DNA from: Otatea glauca
Lineage: Eukaryota; Streptophyta; Magnoliopsida; Poales; Poaceae
NCBI GenBank assembly: GCA_036346275.1
Contig: CM070725.1
Location: forward strand, 37,200,104-37,264,103
Reading direction: 5' to 3'
Length of the DNA stretch: 64,000 nt
Numbering within the stretch: position 1 is the first letter of the stretch; each line of letters starts with the position of its first letter. Shown here in pieces: positions 33,906-47,027 of this stretch. The notes beneath the pieces were generated by a model. It saw only the letters and a list, made by a program, of their open reading frames with translations. It did no database searches and was not told the origin of the DNA. The position numbers and the translations under genes are program-made.

Positions 33906-35066
33906 CTACTTACCACGCTATATTCCTTGTCCCTACTCGTATATACATTTATCTTTCCTAGTTTTGCTGTCCAATTATTGGACGAGGACTGGAGTTAGCA
34001 AGCTTGCTTAATTGGAAATAGTCACATCACTACCAACTTGAGTCATCTATACTGTAGTTGAGAGCCGGCGAGACCTCTTTAGCTTTTAAAGCTTTAACCG
34101 ATACCAAGACAGCAGGAGCACTTCCATGGATTCCTGATGGTGTACCGACAGATCAAGGGCCCTACTAACCATTGGAATTTGGATATGAAAACTGCTCCTC
34201 GTTGGTAAGTCGACCGGCCAAGACCAGCAGTGCAATCCACAAGATGGTAGCCAAATGCCACTCCTACGTACACTACACATCTATGTGCATCCAATCTACC
34301 TTTATTCCACAATTCCACTACTAGGTCGTCCAAAGTGGCATGTTGTATTGCAGTGTGTTGTGTGCATGTTGTTGGACGATATCATTGCTTTTAATCCTTC
34401 CTCACATTTTTTTCCTTTTCCTTGATTGTGAACTATTAGTTTATTATAAGCTGCTCGTAGGAAGCTTTAATAGGCCAAGCTAGGACACCCTCTTGATTCA
34501 GTGCTCATTATTTGGACATTGTCGGGAATTTTACTCTTGAAGAAAGCGTGCAGAGACCATTTGTGACTTGAGAGGTGTTCAGTGGAGATTTGGACTGTAC
34601 TTTTGGAGCATAGCAATTAATATGGATCGTCTATTACTTTCAATTCAACGGATTATATTAGTTAGATTATAGCTATACTTCACCACCAACTATGAGGAAG
34701 TAGAATTCCATCAAGGATATATCAGTAATTGTAGACCCAAACAACCCATATAATTCCAGCTTGGATTGAAATCGGCAACTGAATTTCTATCCCTAATTTT
34801 CCCGTTCCTGTCTGTATTCCGCATGGAATCCATGGTTGAGACTAGAAGTGATTGGACCATGTTCTCCGATCCTGATCTTCTCGCCTCATCAAAGCATTAG
34901 ACGGTGTGCTCTATGACTTTCCAATGGCAAGGGCCTAAGAAGCATGCACACGCGAGAGTGAGAGTGAGAGAGAATCAACGGACAGGTCTTAGCATGTCCT
35001 GTCTCGTGTCCTGACGGCCAGCACGCTCACCGTTTCTCGCGCACACCATCGTCGTCTTTCATTATT
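33906..35066. other. Intergenic sequence, nothing recognised
   Basis: No gene supported; minus-strand ORFs at 34086-34333 (64 and 79 codons) overlap in two frames without motif. Confidence 0.45.
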
Positions 35067-35600
35067 ATTGCTTATAGTTTGGGATATTTTTCCTTCTTGA
35101 TCTAATCTGATGCACAACACCTTCCATGAATCCATCGGACCAAGACCTTTTAGCATGTTATCACATCCAAATTGTTCATGCATGTTCGTCATTTTGTAAA
35201 CCTTCTTCTGCATTCGTCCAATACGGGAAGAGAGATTAGGGTAGGAATCATGAGGGGTCCCTAATTTCTCAAGTTTGATTGGTAATTTTCCCTAAAAATT
35301 CCATAATTAATACCTCTAGTAAAAAAATAGAGTCAACACAATACTGCTTATAGTTTGGGACAATTTATCTTCTCTTGATCAAATCTGATGCACAACACCT
35401 TCTATGAATCTATTGGACCAAGATCTTTCAGCCTGGTATCACAAATTCATCGTTTTGTAAATCTTCTTCAACATTCATCCATTATGGGAAGAGAGAGATT
35501 AGGGTAGGAATTACCGGGGATTCCCTAATTTCTCTGGTTTGATCGGTAAGTTTCCTTCAAAGTCCATAATTAATATCTCCAAAAAAGTAGAGTCAACTGA
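35067..35600. repeat. Tandem duplication, about 275-bp unit, two copies
   Basis: TTGCTTATAGTTTGGGATA near 35068 and CTGCTTATAGTTTGGGACA near 35344 start two copies that share CTGATGCACAACACCTTC, GGACCAAGA, GGGAAGAGAGA and TAGAGTCAAC. The copies differ by many substitutions and small indels, so the duplication is old. Confidence 0.85.
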
Positions 35601-38600
35601 GTAAAAAAATCTCTACTTCTGGTGTCTGTCTTGCACCGACTATAGGGGACGCTGCTCGTTCACGAAAGATGATTTATTAGTGGGCAGGGTAGAACATTGT
35701 AGACCTCACTCAAACCAGAAACCTACGGCCAAGAGAGTAATTTCTGCACAACTCGAGAGTTTTTCTCTGGAAACCAACATCTAGTTGAGTTTTGGTTGGC
35801 ATTCACACACCAATTCAGGACAAGAATTTAAGTTGTATGGAAAATGTAGACATTTCTAATGCAAGACTATCACCGTGCCTACGACAGAGTGAAATATTAC
35901 TGGCTAAGGTAAAGAGAAGACCTGATTTTGTTCATGCATAGCATACATACCTTCCGATCATCAGAAATGTGCCAGATATTTATTATCCTATCTCTGGAAC
36001 AAAATTGAGCTTCACAAGTCTACGGCTTCGCCGAACAGCTTACTCGGACCTAGTTGGGAAAGCTTCAGTTTAAAGTCCTCATAAGCTTATGCTCTAAACA
36101 GAATGTGGTTTATTGCGTTTCTGATAAAGCTTAAGTTCCTTTTGCACATGTCCTTGTTTAGGCTTTGGGATTCATATCCCTGACTTTACAGAGTAACGTC
36201 ACATTTAGGGCTTTGGCTTTCTTTGGAAAGACGACGGAGAGAGGCTTTGGCTTCTTACCCAAGTGGCTACACACATGACCAAAGAGATTCAAGTTCCTTC
36301 TACCAGCAGCATCTTTGAGAAGCTCCTCTAAATAGGGCAGCTGCTTATATTTCAACAAGGAAACTTGCCAATTGCTCGTCCGCCCATCTCTCTTTGACTC
36401 TTTCCTTGGAAGGGAACTCTTCAGTAATTGCTATTGAGGAAAAGAAGTGAGCACCAACTGTTGAATCCAAGGGATCCTCTGATCTTCGGTACTTCTGTTA
36501 CGTCCCTTTCTCTGACTAGCGTACAGGATAACGTCACCTGCCTTTGCGTAATTCGGCATTGTGCACAGTGCACACTATGAACCGTTCTAAACAGTGACCA
36601 CCTACCGAGATATCGTAATCTTCCTTCAGCCAAGTACGTATGCTAGCTCTTCAGTTCTGTACAGATGAGAGGATATGATCGATAATGAACAGTAGCACTA
36701 CTACACTTTTGCGTACTGCAGATGAGATGACATGATAGGCACTGTTAGTGCTTCCTGTCCCCATTACTGAAAAGCTTGAACGCAACAGAAGCGAGCAGCA
36801 ACCACCACCTAAATAAAAAAAAATCCTGACTACAAATGGCTGATAGCCCTTGCCCCTTGCCGTGTCTCCCGGGTGTGTGTGACGTGTCTCTCTCTCTTTC
36901 AGTGCGACCGCTTTTGCTACAACGAGAACAACTCCTTTGTTTGGCTCGTTTCTTCTTCCTCCTCCGACGAAGAGAATATTTATGGCTCCTTCGTTTTCCC
37001 TACGTGAGAGTCGGTCATTCTCAATCGAAATCTATTTGATAAAATCTCAACCTAGATTTTAACTTATTCACTTGGATTTCAACTTAAAAATAGACTTTTC
37101 AAATAAGGCTTAAGGTTTACTCTATTTAGAAAACCTAAAATTCTGATCTATCCACGGTTCTGTATCTCATATTTACTAAATAAGACCTCAAGGGAAGGGA
37201 TTTACTGAATAAGACCTCGAGGGAAGGAATTTCTCTGGAGATGCTCCCCACATTGCATCTCGGGAATGCTCTTATAAAAACGACAGATGACATCACAAAT
37301 CTCAATGCACTCCTCTCAAACTCTTTCCCGTTTCTCTCTCTCTGTTTTTGTTTATCAGCTCTTCCTCGTTTCTACCCCCAACAGAGCGCGATTATTTTCA
37401 CTAGCTGGGAGTAGGACACGATTGCCCCATTTTTGGCCTCCGAGATTCATCGAAACTAGCTAGAACACGTGTTGCTGCGAGAGACTCATAAAAGAGATTT
37501 GGAACATATAAAAAAAAGGAAAAAAAGAAAAGAAAAGGTACTGTAGTAAGAGGAGACAATCTCTACTACTTCTAATTACGACTTGGTGGTAGCGGTCCGT
37601 TCTTCATACCCTCTTTTTCCTTCTATTTGCTCAGCCCACCCCCACTCCTTTTTCCTTCTGTTCGCTCAGCCTTTCCTTCCCGCTCAGTACGCCCCCCACC
37701 CGATCCGAATTTCCTCTGTTTTATGGAAATATTACTGATCACATCTCCTTAAAATGAAAGGATTTTATTCATATCTCTTATAAATGAAAAAGTTTCCTCA
37801 TCATATCCCACTTGAATGGAATAACATACTCACCATATCCCATAACATGAAAATCCTATTTCATTGTATCTCATTCGGATGGAAATGCAGAGATTAAAGG
37901 GCAAGAATTGCATAATCAAATCACGTGCCAATCCCGGAGATCACAAGGCACCGTATCATAGAGGCTGAGCACTCACACGTCTGACTGCCCTCTCCTCCAC
38001 CTATAAAAGACCACCTTCATCTCCATCGGAGAGGACATACGAAGAGACGCAAAAAGAGATAGAGGAGAGGAAGGCTCATACATACATAGGAGAAAGAGAG
38101 AAAGAAACAATACAAAAGATTCAAGGGATGCGCAAGAAACGATATGGAAGGAGGCCATGGCTATGACTCCTTCCCTTTTTTTTAAGACAGTTAAAGCTAT
38201 GATTAAATTATGAGGATAGAAAACAAAAGTTAAAGTTACAAGGTGTAAAGACAGCACTCGAGACAAAAGGGGAAGAGAAAAAAAAGAAAAAAGACTAAAT
38301 TCTTTAAAGTTGCCGTTATACTATTATGTTGAGACTTTTTAAAATTATACTAGCATGAATGATTAACTGATAATTTGAAGCACTCTTAAGTAGTTAACGA
38401 ATTCGCTTCATACATGTCTCTCATCAACCAACTTGGCTGTTGTTTTGAAAACTTTTCTTAATAAGGTTGTGTTTGAGAATTTTCGTAGCAACGCACGAGC
38501 ACTTAACTAGTAAAACATATATAAATGGGGAAAAAGAAAACAAAAATAAATACCGTAGCACATGGACACGGTAGTTTCTAATGTGCATATGCGCCGCATG

Positions 38601-38676
38601 GAGGGTGTCGGCTATTCTCTCCAACAATATAGATATCTATAGATTAATGGGGTCATACAATTAACTTGTGTCTCAG
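35601..38676. other. Intergenic sequence with a short degenerate minisatellite
   Basis: No gene that I can support. 37735-37870 holds four to five degenerate units of about 35 bp built on ATCATATCCCATAACATGAAA-like words. 37190-37230 has a 32-bp direct repeat (ATAAGACCTC...GGGAAGG). 36158-36358 is open for 66 codons (minus) with basic composition but no motif. Confidence 0.4.
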
Positions 38677-39940
38677 TGCTAAAAGTTCAAGCTCCATTAA
38701 TTTGATTTTGGTGTTAATGACAAATCTAATAATGAGACTAACTATTTTGATAATCATAATATTGATTAGTCTCAATTGTTAGTTAATAAAAAATCTTTTT
38801 ATGATACTAACTCTTTTGTTGAGTTTAACTCTTATTAGTCTCTTTTGGATGAAAAAGATGAAAATATCAAAGGTATGTATTCGAGTTCATATTATCAAAT
38901 CTTGTTTCATTCCTTGGATATAATATTTATGATCATATTGATAAATCCAAATATGAGACTAACTCTTTTATTGAGTATACTTTTGTTCAGTCTCATCTCA
39001 TTGAAAAATGGAAATCCCAAAGGTATGCATCCAATACAACTCTATTATTTCTAGATGCATTCCTTGGGTTCAAGATAAAAGATGAACTCCATCGTATTTT
39101 CAAGCTTAAGATGTGCATAATATTTTCAATTCCATATATACATGAATGAACATATTTAGAGGGAGTTCGTGCTTTATCTTGAAGTTTCAATAGTATCGAT
39201 CCTTTTTCATCTTGCCGTACATTTCAAGGATCTTTACTTTGAAATAAATCATTGAGTATATAAAACTTGTGTAGTTGTAGTATACTCATGGTATCTTACG
39301 ATAAACTCCAATGCATTCTCAAATAGAAATTGTGCATATTGATTCAAAGCACATTATTTATATGCACAAGTTTTTGTGGAGTCTATCCTATTGTTGATGG
39401 TATTAAGAGTATTGATCCATTTCTACCACCCCAACATAATTTGGATCATTATTTGGTAACCATCAAAATGTGTATATAAAACTTGTGTAGTTAATATATA
39501 CTTATGTCAATTTAAATAGAATTTAAATTGAGTTCGGTTGTTCTTTTAATCATCAAAGAACGCTTCATCATGTGTTGATGGTGTTCTTTTGATTGATTAA
39601 GAACAAACGAAAAGTTCTTGAGTATAATAAAGCATTAGTTGCATCAAAATATTATAGACATAGTTAATCATTAAAATTGATTTGGGTTGTGCTCAATCGA
39701 TCTTGGAGGGCTTCCATTATGTGTGATGGAGTGCAAGTGATGATTGAGATAACCGTATTTGTTAGACTAACAATCTTTCGTGAGTTGTGAAGTAGATTGA
39801 GTTCAAAAAAATGAAGAATCGAGAAGAAGTCATCATGTGTTGATGAGCTTCAAGAGGTTATCCCGAAAGGAAGAAGAAGAGAGGAAGTTCATCATGTGTT
39901 GATGAACACGAAGAGAGAACTCGGCTTGGAGAGAAGATGA
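38677..39940 (+). mobile_element. A2: 5' part of a second A-type LTR, cut by the CACTA element
   Basis: Begins TGCTAAAAGTTCAAGCTCC, matching the A1 sense start at 5561, and follows the A1 sense strand for about 1.26 kb to AAGATGA 39940, where CACTACTACAG begins. A1 continues without that break, so the CACTA insertion is real. It holds at least four TGTGT-centred hairpins (loops 39571-39575, about 39730, 39836-39840, 39895-39899). It lacks B: the uninterrupted site lies at about 39826-39851. Confidence 0.85.
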
Positions 39941-40216
39941 CACTACTACAGAACAGCACATCACTACCGGTTCCAAAACGCCATCACTGCCGGGGATTAT
40001 CACTGCCGGCTCAGGAACCGGCAGTGGTAAGGATTATCACTGCCGGTTTTACCTACAACCGGCAGTGATATTGAACTATGACTACCGAGTTAAACCAAAA
40101 TGCAGAAGTGATTATAATTATCATTGCCGGTTATACATAAAACCGGCAGTGATATTGAACTATCACTGCCGGGTTATACCACAATCCTGCCGATTTTCTC
40201 CAAGAACCGGCAGTGA
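39941..40216. repeat. CACTA terminal inverted repeat and subterminal hairpin array
   Basis: CACTACTACAGAACAGCACA is followed by facing pairs of TATCACTGCCGG and CCGGCAGTGATA with spacers such as TTTTACCTACAA. At least five half-sites per strand are visible. Such subterminal repeats bind the element's own regulatory protein in En/Spm. Confidence 0.88.
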
Positions 40217-40543
40217 CAAGCCGTGAACCAAATATTTTTATTGCATATTTTTTGTGCAATATATATATATTTATACAATTGTTTATACAGTGTCCATATA
40301 TAGTATATAAAGCATCGTTCAAATCATAATTCAAATATATCCATGTATATACAAAGCATCGTTAAAATCATAATTCAAATATATTAAATTAAGCATCACA
40401 ATATTTTGTTTTTACAATGATTTGTTTACAAATGTAGTTCGACTACATCTCATCTCATTCACTTTGATTTTGCACCGGCTACAGTAGAAGGAATCGAAGT
40501 AAGCATATCACGGGTGTAGATCGAAGGAATGAGGGCGATGAGG

Positions 40544-43500
40544 CTACGCGTGGAACTCGCCGTTTGGATTGATGACATCGTCATGAATGAATTCGGCGAT
40601 CTGTTCTTGAATTGCTATAATTTCTGTCAGTAATAACTTGTTGTTCTCAGTTTGGAGCGCTGTTATTGAAGAAAAGAGAAAGTTAATTAATGAAGATATA
40701 TGTTAAATAAAAAAAGGTAGGCATCAATGTGTAATTATGTACCATGACTTTGTTATAGCCCACAGTCTCCGTGACAATTGAATGTAAATTTGTACATACA
40801 TAGTATGCACATAAATTGTTTTCCGGGTCCTGCCTCATACATGGAAAGTCGGTTACTATTTCAAAATGTTTCCTGTAGGGACGATGGCGAACACTTTTCT
40901 TGCAGTATCGTGCGAATGCCCTGTGAATGATTTTGAATATTAAGTAAACTTAAATGAAGTAGAATGGAATATTGCTAGAGCAATAACGCAACGATCGAGT
41001 TTACCTCTTCAGCATATCCCAAAAGTCTTGATATAGATTAGTTGGTTTTCTCCTAGAGTCCAAGACAAAAATCCTGCTAGCATCTAACTGGATGACGAGG
41101 ACCCAGTGAAACATGAACATATATGTCAACGTAGTCAATTACTCCAACATCGTACGTGTTACGCAAAAACAGTAAAACGATATTAGAAGTAGGGAAATAC
41201 ATATTTAAAGTTATAGGGTAAAAGTATGGAGGCTTTGTATTACAGCTTCAAAAAAGTATTAAATAAATAGTCTTCATTGTACTGTGGATTGTCCTTCACA
41301 AGCTTCTCGTTGAGAAGCCCCGGATCTAGGAATCCTAGATTGTCATTGCCATTTCTTCTACATGTCTATATCTCCATTCTACATAAAAAAAGAAGCCAGA
41401 CATGCAATTAAATAGTACAAGAATGCACAATAATATACGTAGAGACTTACAAAGTCCACAATCGAAGTATATTCACGTCCAAGGCATCTTGCTGTTACAA
41501 CATGTACACCTCCTCGAAATTCACCCTGAAGATATTATCCCCATTGCAAAAATCTTGCTCCGTGTATCGAACTGCGAACAACTCCATACCTTTGTTGGAC
41601 TGCTGCATGTACCACTGATGGATGCACCGCAGTTGTGTTGTCAGGTGGTCGAAATGAGCTGATTCAACCAACGGTTTCCCCATAAAGAACTTCCACCTTA
41701 TACCTTGCTCCTGAGCATCTCGTTGAGCAGCATCTGCCTGAGCATCCAACCTCAACGCATCGGCACTAGCCGCCTTCAAGTATTGCTTTCTGGATATGCG
41801 CTCGTAGTCCGACATTTTGCAAGGGTCAGAAGCCTGCCCCGTCTTTTGCACTTTTGCCATACTCGAGAAAAACTTTTGCATGTTAGCATCAACTTTAGTC
41901 TTCTCAGGTGGTGACACCTTTTTAAAGTGAGATGTTATGCTGGCGCTTACATGCTTTTTCCGTTCTTCTTCAGTCATGTCAGCTGATAATTTCTTCTGGG
42001 ATTGTCCTTGCTTCACAGATGATTGAGATTTTTTCGAGGATGGTGCTGACTTTCGAGATGGTGCTGGTGTTCAATTCTTCTCAGATTTGGGCGGTGAAGT
42101 CGTACTTTTTCTGGTTGGTGCCGGCGGAGGAGTTGGACTTTGTCTCTGTGTGGCGACCAGGGCGGGAGGTCTCTGTGTGCAGAGTGCGGCTGATCATCAT
42201 CTTTGTCGTCCTCATCATCGGAGCCAAACTTAATCAAGCTCTTGCGCCACGCGAGGAAGCTATGCACGTTTTCTCCTAGTTTTTTTGTTTCCGTCCTCGC
42301 CAGGGATCTCTACCTCTATTTTACGGTATTGGCGAACTACACTATCCACTTCGACCCTGGCGAATCCCTGCGGTATCGGGCGACAGTGCAAAACCTGCGA
42401 TTCCTGGCATGGCCAAGCCCTGCCCTCAGCCACCTTAATGGTAATGCCATGTGCGGACAAATGTAGCTTGCACGGTGTCGGTTCTTTGATGTCATCCACA
42501 GGAAAATAGAGTCCGTGCTCTTCGGGGATCCCTGTGGATGCGCAGCTGCTCTTACGAGCACTAGGACTGATGAGCTCAGGGCTTTCACCGGGTGGCGGTC
42601 GTGAGCTGAGAGCTTTCTGTACTGCTTGCTCCACAACCTTATCTACTTCCGCTCTCTGTTCCTCTAACGCTCTCGCCACAGCCTCTTTTATTTGACGGTC
42701 CAGTTGATCTTCTCTTAATCTCTTTGGGCTCTTGTACAACCATGCGTCTGCTGGGAAGGCTTCTTTACACGGCACCAAACCAACTCCTCGGGTGCGACCT
42801 GGATGCTCCTTGTTACCCAGGGCTACAGTTAGCTCGTCATTCTCCCTTCGTGGCCTGAAAGATCCTTGGGAAGACTGCATGTGAGCATCCGTGATTCTGT
42901 GCGACACTCCTCCTCTCTATCGCTTCTGAAGCTTAAGCTGCCATCATCGGAGATAGAAGCACCCCTCCCAAGCAACCAGTGCTTCGATCGTTCGCTCAAG
43001 GCGGCCGTCGTAAGAATGACACCCTTGCGGGTTAGCTCTTCTTCGGTCCGATCCCATGCTGGTATTTTCTTCACGTACCCTCCTGTTTCTAGTGTGTGAG
43101 GGTGAATATTCTTATCCGCGTTTGCCTTGTTCCTTTGACTTACTATCTGCGCTTCTTCAGACCTTTTGTACGCCACAAAGTCCTCCCAAAACTCTCTTAA
43201 CTTTGGGTACATGGTCAAAATTTGGCGTTTCATTCTTCTTCACATAGTTCTTATTTAGTGTCGTCTTCTAATTCTTCCACGCTGTGCACATGATGGATAG
43301 TGCACGTTTCTTTGCAACCAGCTCGATCCTTTGGGGGAACTGGAACACTTGTTTTAGCTTGTCCCACAATGAGTTCTTCAGATCATTGGGAACCACCCAT
43401 GGGTCACCTTGGCGGCCAATCCACGATCTGTAACTGATGGGCACGTCATCCCTAGCAAGAACACCGCATGCTGTCCTGTACGGCCCCAACGATGACTCGG

Positions 43501-43831
43501 GTAGAGCAGGTTCCCCGACTACCGAGAGCTCCACTATGTTAAAAAGTCCCTTAGGCATCTTGTTCGGACCACGACTTGCGCGCTGCCTTCGTTGATCAGA
43601 CTTCTGAGCCTGCAATTTGATCTTCTCATGAGTCGTCTAGGCCTACAATGTTTTGAGAACCATAGTATACTTAAACTTTACCTCGCCTACGTTACTGACG
43701 TCAGGTTGGTCCATGACATGATCCTGCAAGTTCTGGTAGGACGTTGGACTATGGTTCGGGCTACCCGTTCCTCCTTCGTCCATATTTGAGGGCCCAACTC
43801 CCTCCGGTAATTGTCCTTGGTCAGAGGCCAT
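40544..43831 (-). pseudogene. CACTA second gene with C-terminal Ulp1-like protease domain
   Basis: The probable start is ATG 43829-43831 (MASDQGQLPEGVGPSNMDEG). Further exons lie at about 43615-43268, 43233-42829, 42907-42260 and 42016-41495. They encode KLREFWEDFVAYKRSEEAQI, a Lys/Glu coiled-coil-like stretch (REDQLDRQIKEAVARALEE), a basic tail (KKTRRKRA), and QWYMQQSNKGMELFAVRY. Then 41110-41007 gives VIQLDASRIFVLDSRRK, 40930-40744 gives FPCMRQDPENNLCAYYVC, and the last exon ends INPNGEFHA with stop TAG 40544-40546. The last two exons resemble C48 (Ulp1/SENP) peptidases, with LCAYYVC at the nucleophile-cysteine position. Plant CACTA elements often carry such a gene. Whether all junctions are introns or some are frameshifts I cannot tell. 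Confidence 0.65.
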
Positions 43832-45930
43832 TCCTAGCAAGTTTATCAAAAATTTCAAATTAACAAGGTCATTTTTTAAACACACATACAAATGAAGATT
43901 GACATAACGAGTGAACATAGATGTAAAAGCATATGAGCGTACGTATTCACATGCAAAACAAGTTCTAATTACGATCCTTTTGTAGACTATGCTAGTATAT
44001 ATATCCCTTCGAGTGTTTTATAGTTAGTCCTGTGATATTTTGCACTTATTCGAGATTCTTTTCATAAAGATTATCATTAAGCCTTAATATGGATTATCAT
44101 TAAGGCTTAAAATTAGAGGCAGTAGCAGATCGACCTAAGTCATTTTCTCTCCTGTCTTTCTCAATTTCAATTTCACCACAAATTGTAAAATTAAAATACG
44201 GCTAATATTTATTGACAGAGGGAGTACTCAATAATAATGTACATAACAATCCCCGAACTTATCAATTCTAAGAAATAAAATTAATACACATATTTGAAAG
44301 ACACGTACATATTTAAAGAACTTGTACACATATATATATTTGAAGGACACATATACATATACATCTTTATTTTGAAGGACACATACATCTTTTTTTAAGG
44401 ACACATACACATACATCTTTGAAGGACACATACACAGATACATCTTTTTTTTGAATCTGCATGCTCCAAAATAATTTGGCCATGAACACAAATATACACA
44501 TACACTGGATATATACGCATACAGGCTAATATTTATTAACAGAGGGAGTACTCAATAGTAATGTACATGCATTTCGTGATGTCAATTCAACGACACATAC
44601 ATAACAATTGCCGAACTTATCAATTCAAAGAAATAAAATTAATACACATACACATCTTTAAAAAGTTACGAGTACAACCTCAGTCACACTTGCTAAATAT
44701 TATCATCAAGCTAGGAAAATAAAATAATTAGATGTCATAAGTCAAAACCCACAATCCACTGCATCTTCATCTTTTCCTCCAGTCAAAACCCACAAGAATT
44801 AGTTAAACCCACAGTTAAGCAATAAAGTACTAGAAGAGGGCACAACACTTATTGATGTAACATTGATAAAAAGAAACAAATAGAAATTACAATTCATGTG
44901 CAGGTTTTATTGGATAGTTGTGCTTTTTCTCAAGAAGACAATATATTTCATGTAATCATATTCCCCTCCCACCAAGTCAAAAATCAACACATCAATCTAT
45001 TTCATACAGTAAAGATTTTATATGTGAACAACATAGGAAGATTACAAACACATACAAAAAGTTAGTTCCTCTAGCACAAGGTGGCACACCATGCTTTGGG
45101 CCAAGAGGCAATTTCAAGGATCAGGACACGATTTATGGATGCGACCTAAAGTGAAGCTCCTCGCCAAGATAAACCAGTAGAGAACAAATTTTGCGCAAAT
45201 ATGAATCACCGTAGCCACAGTCTCTAATATTACAGAACCAAATGCTCAATTAATTTTAGCAAACAACATATGTTAATCTCATAATGCACATAAATTGCTT
45301 CGGTTGAAGTAGCCATCACATGTTCTTGAAGTGGCATGTTTATGCATGTCACTATGCCCAAAACTTCTCCAAGGGAATAAAATGCACATGTGCTACAATA
45401 AGTACTACTCAACAGAGAACAAGAAATATTCCCATATACAGAACGATTTCATAAAACATACACAGTTAAAAGGAATGACATGCTCTAAAATATTTTGCCT
45501 CACAATGAGTAGGAAATTAAGAGATGCACCTCAATTCAAATGGCCTGGATATAAGAAGTCATTTACGACAATTCATTCAATTCCAGTATATTTAACTTAT
45601 GCACATTTCTCACTTTTATGCACCCAAGCAAACAAATATTGAGCCACTGTAAAATTTAGTCCTCTACCAGGGTAATGGAATAGACATGCAACATATACAA
45701 CAATACTTGAAAATAATCATATATTGCTAACTGCCACAAAATTGTGTGTAGTTCTCAACAAATGTTATGGTTTTTGCTAACTTAATATAGAACAACAATA
45801 ACTGATTGTTCACATATCACCACTTAGTTATAAATTTTATCCATCTCAGGAGAGGGTTTTATCCATCTCAGTGTTCAACAAGGCATTGATCGGGTGGCAA
45901 ATTTTTAATCCACTTATCTCCAGTCCAAAT
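43832..45930. other. CACTA non-coding interval with Stowaway-end remnants and repeats
   Basis: Probably a long 5' intron or untranslated region of the second gene. ORFs of 60-103 codons at 44228-45642 have no motif. Two copies of a Stowaway-type end (AATATTTATTGACAGAGGGAG near 44200 and 44530) occur without their partners. Confidence 0.5.
44190..44655. repeat. Direct duplication carrying a Stowaway end
   Basis: GGCTAATATTTATTGACAGA at 44199 and GGCTAATATTTATTAACAGA at 44523 both continue into CAATAATGTAC and, after a gap in the second copy, into CCGAACTTATCAATTC and AAATAAAATTAATACACAT. The period is about 325 bp. Between them, 44300-44450 repeats AAGGACACATACATCTTT-like units. Confidence 0.75.
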
Positions 45931-46284
45931 GGTCACCAGATTGCCTCCAAGTTGCAAATTTTTAATCCAAAATCAACCCAAAAATAATATATTATTATTG
46001 AGCTAATTAAAAGACGAGCACAACACAATCGAATGGCAGCAACCTGGGGGCTGCGACCACGGGGCAGAGCCGACGACGGAGTGGGGAGGGGATGCGACGG
46101 CGGCGACGACGGCGAGGGGATGCGACGGCCTTGACTACGGGGAGGACGAGACGGCGGCGGAGAGGTTGCGGCAACGACGGGGAGGCCAGAGGCGGCGGCG
46201 GGGAGGCTTGATGCGGGCGAAGGCGCGGAGGTGAAGGTGGCGAAGAAGCAAGTGACAGGAAAGGGTTTGGGTTGGACGCCGCAG

Positions 46285-46636
46285 TGATATTTATAGGGGT
46301 CGGCTATCACTGCCGGGTCCCCACAAGAACCGGCAGTGATAGTACATCACTGCCGGGTCATGAACAGAGCCGACAGTGATAGTGGACTTATCACTGCCAG
46401 TTCTACTTAACCCCGGCAGTGATACTTAGTATCACTGCTGGGTTTGAGTAGAACCGGCAGTGATAGTTGACTTATCACTGTCGGCCAAACCAAACCCGGC
46501 AGTAATGCTACATTATCACTGCCGGGTGTAGGCACACCCGGCAGTGATAGTGCCTATCACTGTCGGTTTGTACTAGAGACCGGCAGTAATAATCTAGTAT
46601 TACTGCCGGTTTGTGGAGTGGACCGACAATGACAAG
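46285..46636. repeat. Second CACTA subterminal-type hairpin array
   Basis: At least seven TATCACTGCCGG half-sites face CCGGCAGTGATA half-sites, with variable 10-20 nt spacers. Motif and arrangement are the same as at 39960-40216, but no CACTA terminus follows at 46637 and beyond. Confidence 0.88.
46288..46297 (-). promoter_or_regulatory. TATA box for the CACTA second gene
   Basis: The minus strand reads CCCCTATAAATATCACTGC immediately downstream of the hairpin array and just upstream of a GC-rich stretch (46040-46260) that would be the first exon or leader. The arrangement (subterminal repeats, TATA, leader) is that of an En/Spm 5' end. Confidence 0.6.
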
Positions 46637-47027
46637 CTGGTCTCCGGTCAATTAAGTCAAACTTTTAATTTATTTCATTTTCAATGTTAAGTGCTTTGGG
46701 ATTTTTGAAATCCAATCAAATTTGATCCAAATTATCTGAAAATTTTTGGAAGCATACTACAGGACATATAATATTTTCTATAAATATTTCCCCTAATTTT
46801 GACCAAGTTCTAAAATTCTAAAAAACCAGATTGCTCACTGTTTTAATATTTTATAAATCAAATAATGCTTCAAAAATTCACACAAATGCTATAAATAATT
46901 TCACACAAATGTACAAATTCACACAAATGCAGTCAAATCCATTACTTCATATAATACATTAAATGTTACACATGAGAAAATAAACATGTCGTTCGTATAA
47001 AAGAAAGCATATCTTTAATTTGTACAA

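Noticed and set aside
36158..36358. 66-codon minus-strand ORF as a small host gene
   Set aside because: No recognisable domain, no promoter or exon context, and flanking sequence is repetitive filler.
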